From assembly GCA_021442545.1 (NCBI GenBank), contig JABUSX010000249.1, forward strand, positions 1 to 18,993: DNA of 18,993 bases. The letters are read 5' to 3'. This document shows, piece after piece, positions 1-7,951 of this stretch. The notes beneath the pieces are model-generated. The model worked only from the letters and a program-made list of their open reading frames with translations. It did not search any database and was not told the DNA's origin. The position numbers were made by a program, and so were the translations under genes. How positions within the stretch are numbered: position 1 is the stretch's first letter; every line of letters starts with the position of its first letter. The stretch comes from Eubacterium sp. GTDB lineage: Bacteria > Bacillota > Clostridia > Lachnospirales > Lachnospiraceae.

Positions 1-1282
1 TCGATTCCCGTTTTCCGCTGACGGAATTGATCATCGCCTTGCCGTTGTAAAGACGCAGGGCGCGCTCGAGCGCTGCCGGATCGGACGTATCGATCTGCAG
101 AGGAAGTGCCGTCACTTCCTGCAATCCCGTTACCACACGTTCCATGACAGCAGGCTCATCGATTCCGGGAAGGCCGACATTGACATCCAGGATCTCGGCT
201 CCGCTTTTTTCCTGTTCGATTCCCTGCGACAGAATGAAATCCAGATCGTTTTCGCGCAGGGCCTTCTGGTATTTCTTTTTTCCGGTCGGATTGATCCTTT
301 CCCCGATCACAACAGGACCATCCCCGATCACGACCGCCTGTGAATAGGAGGTGACCACGGTTCGATGCTTCTTTTCGGGATATGAGACCGGAATGCCGCG
401 GCACGCAGCAGCCATTTCGCGGATGTGTGCGGGTGTCGTCCCGCAGCAGCCGCCGACGGCATGCACGCCGAGCTCTGCGATCTGCTTCATCCATCCGGCG
501 AATCCCTCCGGGGTGATGTCATAAACGGTCTTTCCGTTTTCCACACGCGGAAGTCCCGCATTCGGTTTGACAAATACCGGAACAGAGGACACTTCCAGCA
601 GCCTCTTTACGATCGGAAGCATCTGCTCCGGACCGAGCCCGCAGTTCATTCCGACCGCATCGGCGCCGAGCCCTTCGAGCATAGCTGCCGTCGAATCCAC
701 CGTACCGCCCGTCAGAAGCTTTCCGGATCCGTCATAGGTCATCGAAACGCAGACGGGAAGATCACTGTTTTCCTTCGCCGCCAGAAGGGCCGCCTTCGCC
801 TCATAGGAATCGTTCATCGTCTCGATCAGGATCAGGTCTGCTCCGGCTTCGGCTCCATAGCGGACGACCTCTCCGAAGAGTGACACGGCATCCTCGAAGG
901 GCAGATCTCCCATGGGTGCAAGCAGCTTTCCCGTCGGTCCCATCTCGAGAGCCACGAAGAGATCTCCTCTGTCCGCTTTCCCGTTTTCATCCATTTCCCT
1001 CAGGACGTTTTCACGGGCGGTTTTCGTATTCCGGACCGCTGCCGTCACGATCTCCTTCAGATCTTCGGGATACTTCAGGGCATTCGCACCGAAGGTATTT
1101 GTCAGAACAATATCGGAACCGGCCCGGTAGTAGCTCTCCGCAAGCCCGATGATCTCATCCGGATGCGAAAGATTCCACCTCTCCGGAAGCTCTCCGGCCT
1201 TCAGCCCCCTCGTCTGCAGAACGGAGCCTGTCGCCCCGTCCAGAACCAGTCTCTTTTTTCCAAGATAATCCCGAAAATTCAT
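1..1282 (-). CDS. metH: Homocysteine S-methyltransferase / pterin-binding methionine synthase (MetH-type), 3' end cut by window
   Basis: Cobalamin-type methionine synthase, of which 427 residues are visible. The start ATG at 1282 follows a good AGAAGGA ribosome binding site. Residues 1-295 form the homocysteine-binding barrel: DGATGS near 15-20, then the zinc cysteines in GMNCG (C214) and GGCCGT (C279, C280). Residues 315-427 begin the pterin (methyl-tetrahydrofolate) domain with GERINPTG, LDVNVG and QIDTSDP. The reaction is methyl transfer from methyl-THF to homocysteine by way of a cobalamin cofactor. The B12-binding and any reactivation domains would lie left of the window and cannot be judged. 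Many Clostridia carry a shorter form without the reactivation domain. The gene sits directly downstream of metF, which makes its methyl-THF substrate, so the two probably form one pathway unit. The family call is firm; the exact domain make-up of the full protein is unknown. Confidence 0.93.
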   Translation of the reverse strand, partial: MNFRDYLGKKRLVLDGATGSVLQTRGLKAGELPERWNLSHPDEIIGLAESYYRAGSDIVLTNTFGANALKYPEDLKEIVTAAVRNTKTARENVLREMDENGKADRGDLFVALEMGPTGKLLAPMGDLPFEDAVSLFGEVVRYGAEAGADLILIETMNDSYEAKAALLAAKENSDLPVCVSMTYDGSGKLLTGGTVDSTAAMLEGLGADAVGMNCGLGPEQMLPIVKRLLEVSSVPVFVKPNAGLPRVENGKTVYDITPEGFAGWMKQIAELGVHAVGGCCGTTPAHIREMAAACRGIPVSYPEKKHRTVVTSYSQAVVIGDGPVVIGERINPTGKKKYQKALRENDLDFILSQGIEQEKSGAEILDVNVGLPGIDEPAVMERVVTGLQEVTALPLQIDTSDPAALERALRLYNGKAMINSVSGKRES

Positions 1283-1429
1283 TTTTTCCTTCTTCCGTCA
1301 TTTCTTCAGTCTGCACATTCCGTGTTTTCCACGTCCGTCAGATTCCATATTTCCTGCTTCCGGCCTGTCTGTATTCACAACATCCGGCCTGTTCCGTATT
1401 TTCCGCTTCCGGTATACAGGGTCTTCTCT
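1283..1429 (-). other. metF-metH intergenic stretch with short imperfect repeats
   Basis: Gap of 147 bases between metF and the methionine synthase gene, with no credible ORF. It contains degenerate purine-rich repeats on the minus strand built around GGAAAATACGGAA-like words. One 14-base word, GTCCGTCAGATTCC on the plus strand, occurs at 1333-1346 and again at 1451-1464 inside the metF 3' end, so part of the gap may be a decayed copy of the metF tail. I saw no SAM riboswitch, T-box or terminator here, so co-transcription remains possible. Confidence 0.4.
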
Positions 1430-2299
1430 TCACACATGCATGTTCAGAATGTCCGTCAGATTCCGGATGATCGCTTCCGCGACCTCGGGCTTGTTCATGG
1501 AATACACATGAACATGCCGGATCCCGTTTGCGATCAGGTCTATGATCTGCTCACTCGCATACACGATGCCCGCCTGCATCATGGCCTTCGGATCCGAACC
1601 GAAACGGTCCACGATGGCGCGGAACCGGTCGGGTACGTTGGTGCCGGACATGGCAACGGATCGGGAAAGCTGTTTTGCCGTTGTGATCGGCATGATGCCC
1701 GGTACGACCGGAACCTGGATGCCGATGTCCTTCGCACGATACAGGAAGTTGTAGAAGATATTGTTGTCAAAAAACATCTGTGTCGTCAGAAAATCACAGC
1801 CCGCGTCGACTTTCTCTTTCAGATGTTTCAGATCGTCTGCCTTGTGTTCACACTCGATGTGTCCCTCCGGATAACAGGCCCCGCCGATGCAGAAATCCCC
1901 CTTCTTCCGGATCTCGGCAACCAGCTCGCCGGCATAGTGATAATCCTCTTCCATGCAGCCGCCTTCCGGGATATCGCCCCGCAGCGCCAGCACGTTGGTG
2001 ATGCCGCGGTTTTTATATTCATCCAGCATGTCCTCCACGATCTCCCGAGTTGAGCTCACGCAGGTCAGATGTGCCAGAACCGGAACGCCCGTCTTTTCCT
2101 GGATCTGCTGTGCCAGTTCGGCCGTGAAGGCGCTGCGGCCGCCGCCTGCCCCGTAGGTAACGGAAATATAGGCCGGCTTCAGGCTCGCGATGCTCTCACA
2201 GGCCCGCAGAACATTTTCGAATTTTTCCGATGATTTCGGCGGAAAAACCTCAAAAGAGATCGTCACCTGTTCGGATCCGATGATATCTTTGATCTTCAT
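1430..2299 (-). CDS. metF: Methylenetetrahydrofolate reductase
   Basis: Cytosolic flavoprotein of 289 residues, normal length for the short bacterial MetF. It reduces 5,10-methylene-THF to 5-methyl-THF, the methyl donor for methionine synthase. Visible motifs are FEVFPPK near residue 16 (its Glu corresponds to the catalytic Glu28 of the E. coli enzyme), SVTYGAGG, AHLTC, NVLALRGD and FLTTQMFFDN. The start ATG at 2299 follows AGAGG with about seven bases of spacing. It lies 19 bases behind the stop of the DUF218 gene, which suggests read-through from that gene, and is followed by the methionine synthase gene. Some acetogenic MetF proteins work with a MetV partner in the Wood-Ljungdahl pathway. 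No such partner is seen here, so a role in methionine synthesis is the simpler reading. Confidence 0.96.
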   Translation of the reverse strand: MKIKDIIGSEQVTISFEVFPPKSSEKFENVLRACESIASLKPAYISVTYGAGGGRSAFTAELAQQIQEKTGVPVLAHLTCVSSTREIVEDMLDEYKNRGITNVLALRGDIPEGGCMEEDYHYAGELVAEIRKKGDFCIGGACYPEGHIECEHKADDLKHLKEKVDAGCDFLTTQMFFDNNIFYNFLYRAKDIGIQVPVVPGIMPITTAKQLSRSVAMSGTNVPDRFRAIVDRFGSDPKAMMQAGIVYASEQIIDLIANGIRHVHVYSMNKPEVAEAIIRNLTDILNMHV

Positions 2300-2318
2300 A
2301 AAAAACCTCTTTCTGTTT

Positions 2319-3848
2319 TTACAGCAGCAAACTCAGGATGACCGCAGAAAGCGCAACAATCGCAAACAGTGCGATGATCAGCTTCCGGGAATTATACACA
2401 AGACCGACGCATTCCCGGACAAAGGCGTTCGGCCAGAAATACCATTTCGTCCGGCTTCCGATCCCCTCGGCCTTCAGACCGGCTTCTCCGGCCAGCACGC
2501 CGCTTCGGAACACATGATAATTCGTTGTCGAAAAAATGACCCCGGCATCCTTCTTCCGTTCCTCAATGATTGTCCTGGAAAACTGCATATTCTGCAATGT
2601 TGTCTTCGATTCCGTTTCCGGAATGATGCATTCTTCCGGGATCCCCTGTTCCAGAAGATAGCGCTTCATGGCCTCTGCTTCCGCACAGGGTTCATCCGGA
2701 CCCTGCCCTCCGGAGGGGATGAACACGGCTTTCTTTCCTGTCAGCTCCAGCTGCCTTTTCCAGAACCAGACCGCCCTGTCCACTCTTCCCTGAATCAGCG
2801 GAAACAGCGTGCCGTCCTTTTTGATGCCGCAGCCGAGTATGATGATAAAATCCTTATCCGGCTTCGGAACGTGTCTGGCTGCGATCAGTCCGCAGATCAT
2901 CGTACTCAGCATAAAGGAAAGGAAGAAGCTGAAAACCGCCAGAAGCACATACTGTGCCCTCAGCGAAAAATCATTCACCGGCATATTTCTGAACAAAGCA
3001 TGCAGTACATTCGGAAGGATAATGCAGATAAAAACACCGGCTATAAGAACCAGGCTGATTCCGATTCCCAGAAGATTCTTTTTCCGATATCCTTCTTTGC
3101 GGATCAGCTGCAGATTGCTGATCGTCAGAGAAATGCTGAAGATCAGGATAAAGGGGATCGCACAGATAACAAACACTTCGAAGGCATAACGTATGTAAGT
3201 CAAAAGTATATCCAAATTGTAATTCTGGTACCGGGGCAGGACCAGAATACTCAAACCCACGATCATCAGGGTCAGGACAGCCAGAAAGATCAGCAGACCC
3301 CCTGACTGAAGCGTGGTATAAGAATACAGATCTCTCCGGATTCCGTGAAGGAAAGACTCCAGAAGCAGAGCGCAGAAAGCGATCATCGTGATCATCACAT
3401 CCAGCATCAGGACAGGCCACCGGTTGAAATCTGTGGGAGAGCAGAACTTCAGCATTCCCAGTGCATTCACCTCAAAAACAAAATATCTGGCCTCAGTTTC
3501 TTCTCCGTCGACGCGGACCACTCTTTTTTCCGTGTAACCTTCGATCTCTCTGCCGTCACTGTCCTCGGGTCTTTCCGGGCTGATATTTATAAGCCCGACC
3601 TCTGAGCTTCCTTTTCCGGCAGCCCGAAAATGAAAGAGCTGTGCATCGCCCTCCCGTTCCTTGCCTGTATATTCCACGACCGACGGGTCTTCCACAATGA
3701 CCTCGGCCTCTTCATAGCGTTTCTGGCTGTCCGGTATCCGGATCGTATATTCCCTGCTGCCCGCAAGAAAAAATCCGATCATGACGACATTGAATCCCGC
3801 GATCAGAAGGAGCACCGCGATCCGTACCCGTTTTCGAATTCTGTCCAT
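2319..3848 (-). CDS. Multi-pass membrane protein with C-terminal DUF218 (YdcF/SanA/ElyC-like) domain
   Basis: Membrane protein of 509 residues. An N-terminal membrane segment (about 10-31) is followed by a polar stretch to about 145, probably outside the membrane, then five or so hydrophobic helices to about 330. The DUF218 domain begins at FIIILGCGI and includes GRVDRA, PSGGQGPDEPCAEAEAM, ESKTTLQNM and FSTTNYHVFRSG; the last residues form another hydrophobic helix. DUF218 proteins such as ElyC and SanA have been linked to envelope polymer or peptidoglycan precursor metabolism, but the biochemical activity of this type is not settled. The start at 3848 has no convincing ribosome binding site. 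A 16-codon ORF with a very good site ends 21 bases upstream, so translational coupling is possible. metF follows after 19 bases. The domain call is firm, the function open. Confidence 0.85.
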   Translation of the reverse strand: MDRIRKRVRIAVLLLIAGFNVVMIGFFLAGSREYTIRIPDSQKRYEEAEVIVEDPSVVEYTGKEREGDAQLFHFRAAGKGSSEVGLINISPERPEDSDGREIEGYTEKRVVRVDGEETEARYFVFEVNALGMLKFCSPTDFNRWPVLMLDVMITMIAFCALLLESFLHGIRRDLYSYTTLQSGGLLIFLAVLTLMIVGLSILVLPRYQNYNLDILLTYIRYAFEVFVICAIPFILIFSISLTISNLQLIRKEGYRKKNLLGIGISLVLIAGVFICIILPNVLHALFRNMPVNDFSLRAQYVLLAVFSFFLSFMLSTMICGLIAARHVPKPDKDFIIILGCGIKKDGTLFPLIQGRVDRAVWFWKRQLELTGKKAVFIPSGGQGPDEPCAEAEAMKRYLLEQGIPEECIIPETESKTTLQNMQFSRTIIEERKKDAGVIFSTTNYHVFRSGVLAGEAGLKAEGIGSRTKWYFWPNAFVRECVGLVYNSRKLIIALFAIVALSAVILSLLL

Positions 3849-3869
3849 AATCTGTTCTGTTTCGATCCG

Positions 3870-3920
3870 TCACAGATCCTGAAGATCCGCAGTTCTCGAA
3901 TCAGGAAGGGCATGAAACAT
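3870..3920 (-). CDS. Possible 16-residue leader ORF ahead of the DUF218 gene
   Basis: A short frame reads MFHALPDSRTADLQDL. Its ATG at 3920 lies seven bases behind a perfect AAGGAGG (3934-3928), the best ribosome binding site in this neighbourhood. It falls between the SPFH gene and the DUF218 gene. The stop is 21 bases before the DUF218 start, which itself lacks a clear binding site. The start codon is inside a strong hairpin. I recognise no homologue. It could be a real small protein, a leader peptide that controls the next gene, or a chance frame. Confidence 0.35.
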   Translation of the reverse strand: MFHALPDSRTADLQDL

Positions 3921-3926
3921 GCCCTT
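3906..3926 (-). promoter_or_regulatory. Hairpin enclosing the start codon of the 16-codon ORF
   Basis: Perfect inverted repeat, AAGGGCATG and CATGCCCTT with a three-base loop. On the minus strand the ATG of the small ORF lies in the stem and the ribosome binding site just before it, so folding could hide the start. On the plus strand the same repeat is followed by a T-rich tract (3930-3940) and would look like a terminator, but no plus-strand gene reads into it. The role is unproven. Confidence 0.45.
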
Positions 3927-3963
3927 TCCTCCTTTTTTCTCTGTTCTGTCTTTTCTGTCTGCT

Positions 3964-5481
3964 TTACACAATATCTTCCGAACCGAAGGGATCTCCGCAC
4001 TCCGGACAGAACCTCGGCGGTTTCGTCGGATCTTCGGGCTCCCAGCCGCATTTATCACATTTGTATTTTGGAGCGGTTCCCGGTCTCCTTGCACCGCATT
4101 CCGGACAGAAGTTGCCGGTGATTCCCTTTTTACCGCAGGCGCAGTCCCACGAAGCGGTCTTTTTCTCCGGCTTTTTCGCTCCGCATTCCGGGCAGAAATT
4201 GCCGGTGATTCCCTTTTTGCCGCAGGCGCAGTCCCATGTATCGGCAGGTGCTTCCGGTTTCTTTGTTCCGCATTCCGGACAGAAATTGCCGATGATCCCC
4301 TTTTTGCCGCAGCTGCAGTCCCAGGCACCGTCGGCAGGAGCCGGCTTCTTTGCACCGCATTCCGGACAGAAATTGCCGCTGGCCTTCGTACCGCAGGCGC
4401 ATACCCAGGAATTGGCTGCAGCCGCTGCCGCAGCTTCGGCCTGCACCTTCTGCGCATGCTGCTGGTACACGTTCTGCTGCGTCATCACCTGAGACATGGC
4501 CGACATATTGTTTGCACCCATTCCCTGTGCCATGTTCATGCCCATGAAGGCCATCGGTGCACCGCTCTGGTTGGCCGCCGCCGCACGCATGGCATCCTGT
4601 GTGGCCGTCGCCATCGAGCCTGCCATGACATTGCCCGCACCGACAAAGGCTGCCTGCTGCATCTGGGTGATCTTCTGTTCATCTTCTTCGGAAGCGCGGA
4701 CGCTGGAAATACCGAATTCCACGATCTCGATCCCGCGCCGGTTGCGCCATTTTTCCGAAAGGATCTCGTTCAGCGCATCCGCGATCTCCATCGTATGCGA
4801 AGGAAGTGCCGTATAGTCCACGCGGGAAAGCTTTCCGAAAGCCGGCCCCAGAGCCGTCAGCAGTTCCGTCTTCAGCTGGCTGTCCAGTCTGCTGCGGTCA
4901 TACGCATCCTCTACGTTGCCGCAGACATTGGCATAGAAAAGCAGCGGATTGGAAAGCCGGTAGCTGTACTCGCCGAAGCATTTCAGTCCGATGTTGATCG
5001 TAAAGCCGATGTCCTCATCCACGACCTTGAACGGCACCGGATTCGGCGTGCCGTATTTATTTCCGATGATCTCCTTGGTGTTGAAATAGTAAATGCGCTG
5101 GTCCTTTGCAGGCTCGCCGCCGAAGGCGAACCTTTTTCCGATATTGGAAAAGACCGCAGTGAGGTTGTCTTTATTCAGTCCGCCGGCAAAGAGACTCGGT
5201 TCGGTGGAAGCATCAAAAACAAATTCGCCCGGCTCGGCGCAGACTTCCACGACCTTTCCCTGTTCCACAATAAGCATGCACTGCCCGTCCGCAACCGCAA
5301 TAATGGATCCGGAGGAGATGATATTATCCGTTCCTTTTGTATTGCTGGAACGTTTTCCGGTGCGCTTCTGCCCCTTTACGACAAGCACGGTTTCCGGAAT
5401 CGCTTCACAGTAAAAATACTCTTTCCACTGGTCGGCAAGCGTGCCGCCCAGAGCACCCAGTCCTGCTTTAATAAGTCCCAT
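3964..5481 (-). CDS. SPFH/virion-core-like protein with five C-terminal zinc ribbons (YdjI-like)
   Basis: Protein of 505 residues. Residues 1-265 are an SPFH (band 7) domain of the YdjI/virion core type, with WKEYF near the start and LIVEQGKVVEV, IYYFNTKEIIG and IEIVEFGISSVRAS further along. A Met/Ala/Gln-rich helical stretch follows (270-357). The tail holds five zinc ribbons: C361/C363/C372/C375, C389/C391/C401/C404, C418/C420/C430/C433, C447/C449/C459/C462 and C475/C478/C492/C495. The first four share the pattern CxCG...GNFCPECG; the fifth is a classical CxxC pair. SPFH proteins assemble as membrane-associated scaffolds. In B. subtilis YdjI works with the zinc-ribbon protein YdjG in recruiting PspA. 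The gene upstream here is a YdjG-like protein, supporting a similar membrane-stress module. The ATG at 5481 follows AGAAAGGGG. Usual relatives have one or two ribbons, so this tail looks expanded. Confidence 0.87.
   Translation of the reverse strand: MGLIKAGLGALGGTLADQWKEYFYCEAIPETVLVVKGQKRTGKRSSNTKGTDNIISSGSIIAVADGQCMLIVEQGKVVEVCAEPGEFVFDASTEPSLFAGGLNKDNLTAVFSNIGKRFAFGGEPAKDQRIYYFNTKEIIGNKYGTPNPVPFKVVDEDIGFTINIGLKCFGEYSYRLSNPLLFYANVCGNVEDAYDRSRLDSQLKTELLTALGPAFGKLSRVDYTALPSHTMEIADALNEILSEKWRNRRGIEIVEFGISSVRASEEDEQKITQMQQAAFVGAGNVMAGSMATATQDAMRAAAANQSGAPMAFMGMNMAQGMGANNMSAMSQVMTQQNVYQQHAQKVQAEAAAAAAANSWVCACGTKASGNFCPECGAKKPAPADGAWDCSCGKKGIIGNFCPECGTKKPEAPADTWDCACGKKGITGNFCPECGAKKPEKKTASWDCACGKKGITGNFCPECGARRPGTAPKYKCDKCGWEPEDPTKPPRFCPECGDPFGSEDIV
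4091..4420 (-). repeat. Four-copy 87-bp in-frame tandem repeat encoding zinc ribbons
   Basis: The word CCGCATTCCG recurs with starts of the repeat unit at 4091, 4178, 4265 and 4352, exactly 87 bases (29 codons) apart. Copies at 4091 and 4178 are nearly identical over about 55 bases, and the 4352 copy is the most diverged. The repeats encode the first four zinc ribbons of the SPFH protein. This indicates recent tandem duplication, so copy number may vary between strains. Confidence 0.9.
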
Positions 5482-5538
5482 TGTCTAACCCCTTTCTGGT
5501 TTGATATTTCACCGCCTGTTTCTGCGACGGTCTTCCTG

Positions 5539-6990
5539 CTACTTGGTTTTCAGCGGAATCCTGGTCTTCGTGGAATACAGGAAAACATCACTTCGTTTTG
5601 TCAGCTTCAATCCGTTTCCGATCACATACTGATGGGCATCCTGCGTAACGATCGATTTCAGCTGCGACTTTATGCCCAGACATATGAGCAGCGCGATCAG
5701 AACAGGAATCCCGATTCCGACGAGGAAAAATGCTCCTCCGGTCATCGGCGGCTTCAGAGCCAGGAAGTTGATCAGCATCATAATCGCAATGAAAATACCG
5801 CTCAGCCCTCCGAACATGCCCCAGAATTTTCCCCAGGAGATCGGAAGATCCCCGACCAGCTTGCCTGTCTGCCCGTTCATGGCAAAGAGGAAATTCTTAT
5901 CGTTCCATTTCGTTGCCAGCATCCAGACGGGAAGCATGGCATATTGTGCCTTTCCCTTCTGTCTGATGTTGACTTCCGACTCTGTTGCGGCCCAGGAATC
6001 ATACCCGATCATGGTCGAATCGATTTCTTTCATGAAGGTGGATTTTACGCGGTCCTTCATGCGGGAAGCGCAGAATTTTTCGTCCTGATCGTACTTATCG
6101 GCAAGAAAGCCCGGCATATAGGCCATGGTAAAAGGTTTTAATTCCTTATAATCAAAAGGTTCGATGCTGTCCATGTGGCCGTCCGGCATACGGGTGGAAC
6201 CGTCCACCGGTACTCTTTCGAAAGAAAGATTTCCGCCGCGGGTAACCGCATAATGCCTCGTGATGATGACTTCATATCTCTGCGTGAGCCTTGTGGTTAT
6301 GACCTGCGCACTGTAATTCACCGTACCGTCGACATTTCCGTCGTACATCCAGAAAGGAACATAGACCCCCTGGATATCATTAATGTGGTTATCCGATGCG
6401 AAGGAACCCGGAAGCAGTATCTTCCCTTTGTAATGCTCCTTCAGTGCAGCAATCGCCTGTTCCTTACTTGTCTTAAACGGAAGAATATAATCCGGCTTCA
6501 GGATCCCGGAGACTTTTCCCGGAATAACTGTCTGGTTGCCGCAGTAGGGGCAGCAGGTTGCCGCCGTGTTTTCGTCGCACACCAGTTCCGCACCACAGGA
6601 AGGGCAGCTGTAGCTTTTCATGTTCTGATGCGCATCCGCCCACTCTACGCGTTTTTCCGCCGAAGCCGGTTCCGCCTTGTCTCCGACGGTCTGTCCGCCT
6701 GCAGCGGTCCCGCCGCTTTCCGCCGTTTTCTCTCCGCCGGCCGCTTCTTTTCCGGCAGCTGCCTGTGCAGCCGCCTCCTTTTCCGCAGCCTCCTTCTCAG
6801 CTGCCTCTTTTTCTTCGGCGGCCTTCATATTTTCGGCAGCTTTCTCGTTTTCAGCGGCCATGGCAGCCTCGATCTCTTCGACCGTGTAGCTGCTTCCGCA
6901 GTAATCGCACTCAAGCTTTCCCGACTCCCCCACGAAATGCAGAGGACCTCCGCAGGCTGAGCACTTATAATTTGTAACCTGTGCCGGCAA
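5539..6990 (-). CDS. TFIIB-type zinc-ribbon protein with two C-terminal membrane helices (YdjG-like)
   Basis: Protein of 483 residues. Zinc ribbon one is C10/C13/C28/C31. An Ala/Glu/Lys-rich low-complexity linker (about 40-112) contains repeated AAEKE units, probably a charged helix. Zinc ribbon two is C129/C132/C147/C150. A conserved domain (about 160-380) includes PDYILPFK, GVYVPFWMYDG and MLPVWMLATKW, which I recognise from zinc-ribbon membrane proteins often misnamed as helicase or primosomal proteins. Two hydrophobic helices follow (about 385-440) and then a short basic tail. The start is a TTG at 6990, chosen because AGGAGG lies ten bases upstream and no good ATG exists. The SPFH gene follows after 57 bases on the same strand, so the two are likely co-expressed and may interact, as YdjG and YdjI do. 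There is no catalytic motif; a scaffold or sensor role is inferred. Confidence 0.85.
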   Translation of the reverse strand: MPAQVTNYKCSACGGPLHFVGESGKLECDYCGSSYTVEEIEAAMAAENEKAAENMKAAEEKEAAEKEAAEKEAAAQAAAGKEAAGGEKTAESGGTAAGGQTVGDKAEPASAEKRVEWADAHQNMKSYSCPSCGAELVCDENTAATCCPYCGNQTVIPGKVSGILKPDYILPFKTSKEQAIAALKEHYKGKILLPGSFASDNHINDIQGVYVPFWMYDGNVDGTVNYSAQVITTRLTQRYEVIITRHYAVTRGGNLSFERVPVDGSTRMPDGHMDSIEPFDYKELKPFTMAYMPGFLADKYDQDEKFCASRMKDRVKSTFMKEIDSTMIGYDSWAATESEVNIRQKGKAQYAMLPVWMLATKWNDKNFLFAMNGQTGKLVGDLPISWGKFWGMFGGLSGIFIAIMMLINFLALKPPMTGGAFFLVGIGIPVLIALLICLGIKSQLKSIVTQDAHQYVIGNGLKLTKRSDVFLYSTKTRIPLKTK

Positions 6991-7026
6991 TTTTCAATCT
7001 CCTCCTGAATATCAGAATCTTCTGCC

Positions 7027-7077
7027 GAAAAGCCGGGACCTTTCCGCTTTACATCCTTCGGAAAGATCCGGCTTTTC
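7027..7077 (-). terminator. Hairpin terminator behind the YARHG gene
   Basis: Outer arms GAAAAGCCGG (7027-7036) and CCGGCTTTTC (7068-7077), inner arms CTTTCCG (7040-7046) and CGGAAAG (7059-7065). The paired A and T runs at the base resemble a two-way terminator. It lies 23 bases past the YARHG stop. There is no long T run after the stem, so termination may be partial, leaving room for read-through into the zinc-ribbon gene. Confidence 0.6.
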
Positions 7078-7099
7078 TGAAGATCCGAAACTTTTCGGC

Positions 7100-7951
7100 T
7101 TATCTGCTGTTCCGAACGCTCATCAGCAGATCCGCATTCGCTTTTTCTATGCTGTTGAAGCTGTTGTACACACTTTCCATATTCGAATTGGTCGGTACAT
7201 ACCAGCTGTAGTTCTGATAATACCTGAGAATATCATCCGACTGGAAGATATAGCCGTGGCGGGCATAGATCTCGTTGATCGCCATCTGAAGAGCCGTATC
7301 GGAAAGATTGCTCACCTCTCCGTAGGAAAGCGTCCGGCTGCTGCTGTCCGGGAAGACCAGTCCCGTCGTATCGATCATGCCCGTCCCTGTCTTCTTATTG
7401 TTCCGGACGGTGTTCATCAGCTCAACGTTCGATTTTTCCACGATGTTGAATGTATTGTATACACTCTCCATACTCGAATTCGTCGGTCTGTACCAGCTGT
7501 AATTCTGATACTGTCTGAGAATATCATTCGACTGGAAAATATAGCCGTGGCGGGCATAGATCTCATTGATCGCCGACTGGAGATCCGCATCCGACAGCTT
7601 ATTCAGCTCTTCGTATGTGAGCATCCGGTAACTGCTGTCCGGGATGATCATTCCGGCCGTATTCTGCTGTGCCTGCTCCGCATACTTCCTGTCCCGGACT
7701 TGTGTCAGCAGTTCAACATTGGCCTTTTCAACGTTGTTCAGCGTGTTGTACACCCTCTCCATACTGTTATCCGTCGGCACGTACCAGCTGTAAGCCAGAT
7801 AGTGTCTGAGGATCTCATTTGTCTGGAAAATATACCCGTGGCGGGCATAGATGTCATTGATCGCCATCTGGAGGGAATCAGCGGAATAGTTATTCACCTC
7901 TTCATACGTGAGCGTCCGGCTGCTGCTGTCCGGGAAGATCAGTCCTGTTGA
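7100..7951 (-). repeat. 291-bp tandem repeats encoding YARHG domains
   Basis: The plus-strand word CGTGGCGGGCATAGAT recurs at the same phase with a 291-base period (for example near 7254, 7545 and 7836). The three copies are highly similar at DNA level, showing duplication within the gene. Confidence 0.85.

Noticed and set aside
1283..1429. SAM riboswitch or T-box in front of methionine genes
   Set aside because: No conserved core of either element was found in this gap, in the short metF leader (2300-2318) or ahead of the DUF218 gene.
1163..3305. Long plus-strand frames over metF and the DUF218 gene
   Set aside because: These are antisense to well-supported genes; no ribosome site or domain is seen.
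3919..6141. 740-codon plus-strand open frame
   Set aside because: It is antisense to the SPFH and zinc-ribbon genes, which carry clear motifs and ribosome sites. Its protein is rich in Arg/His/Cys with no recognisable domain, as expected from a shadow frame.
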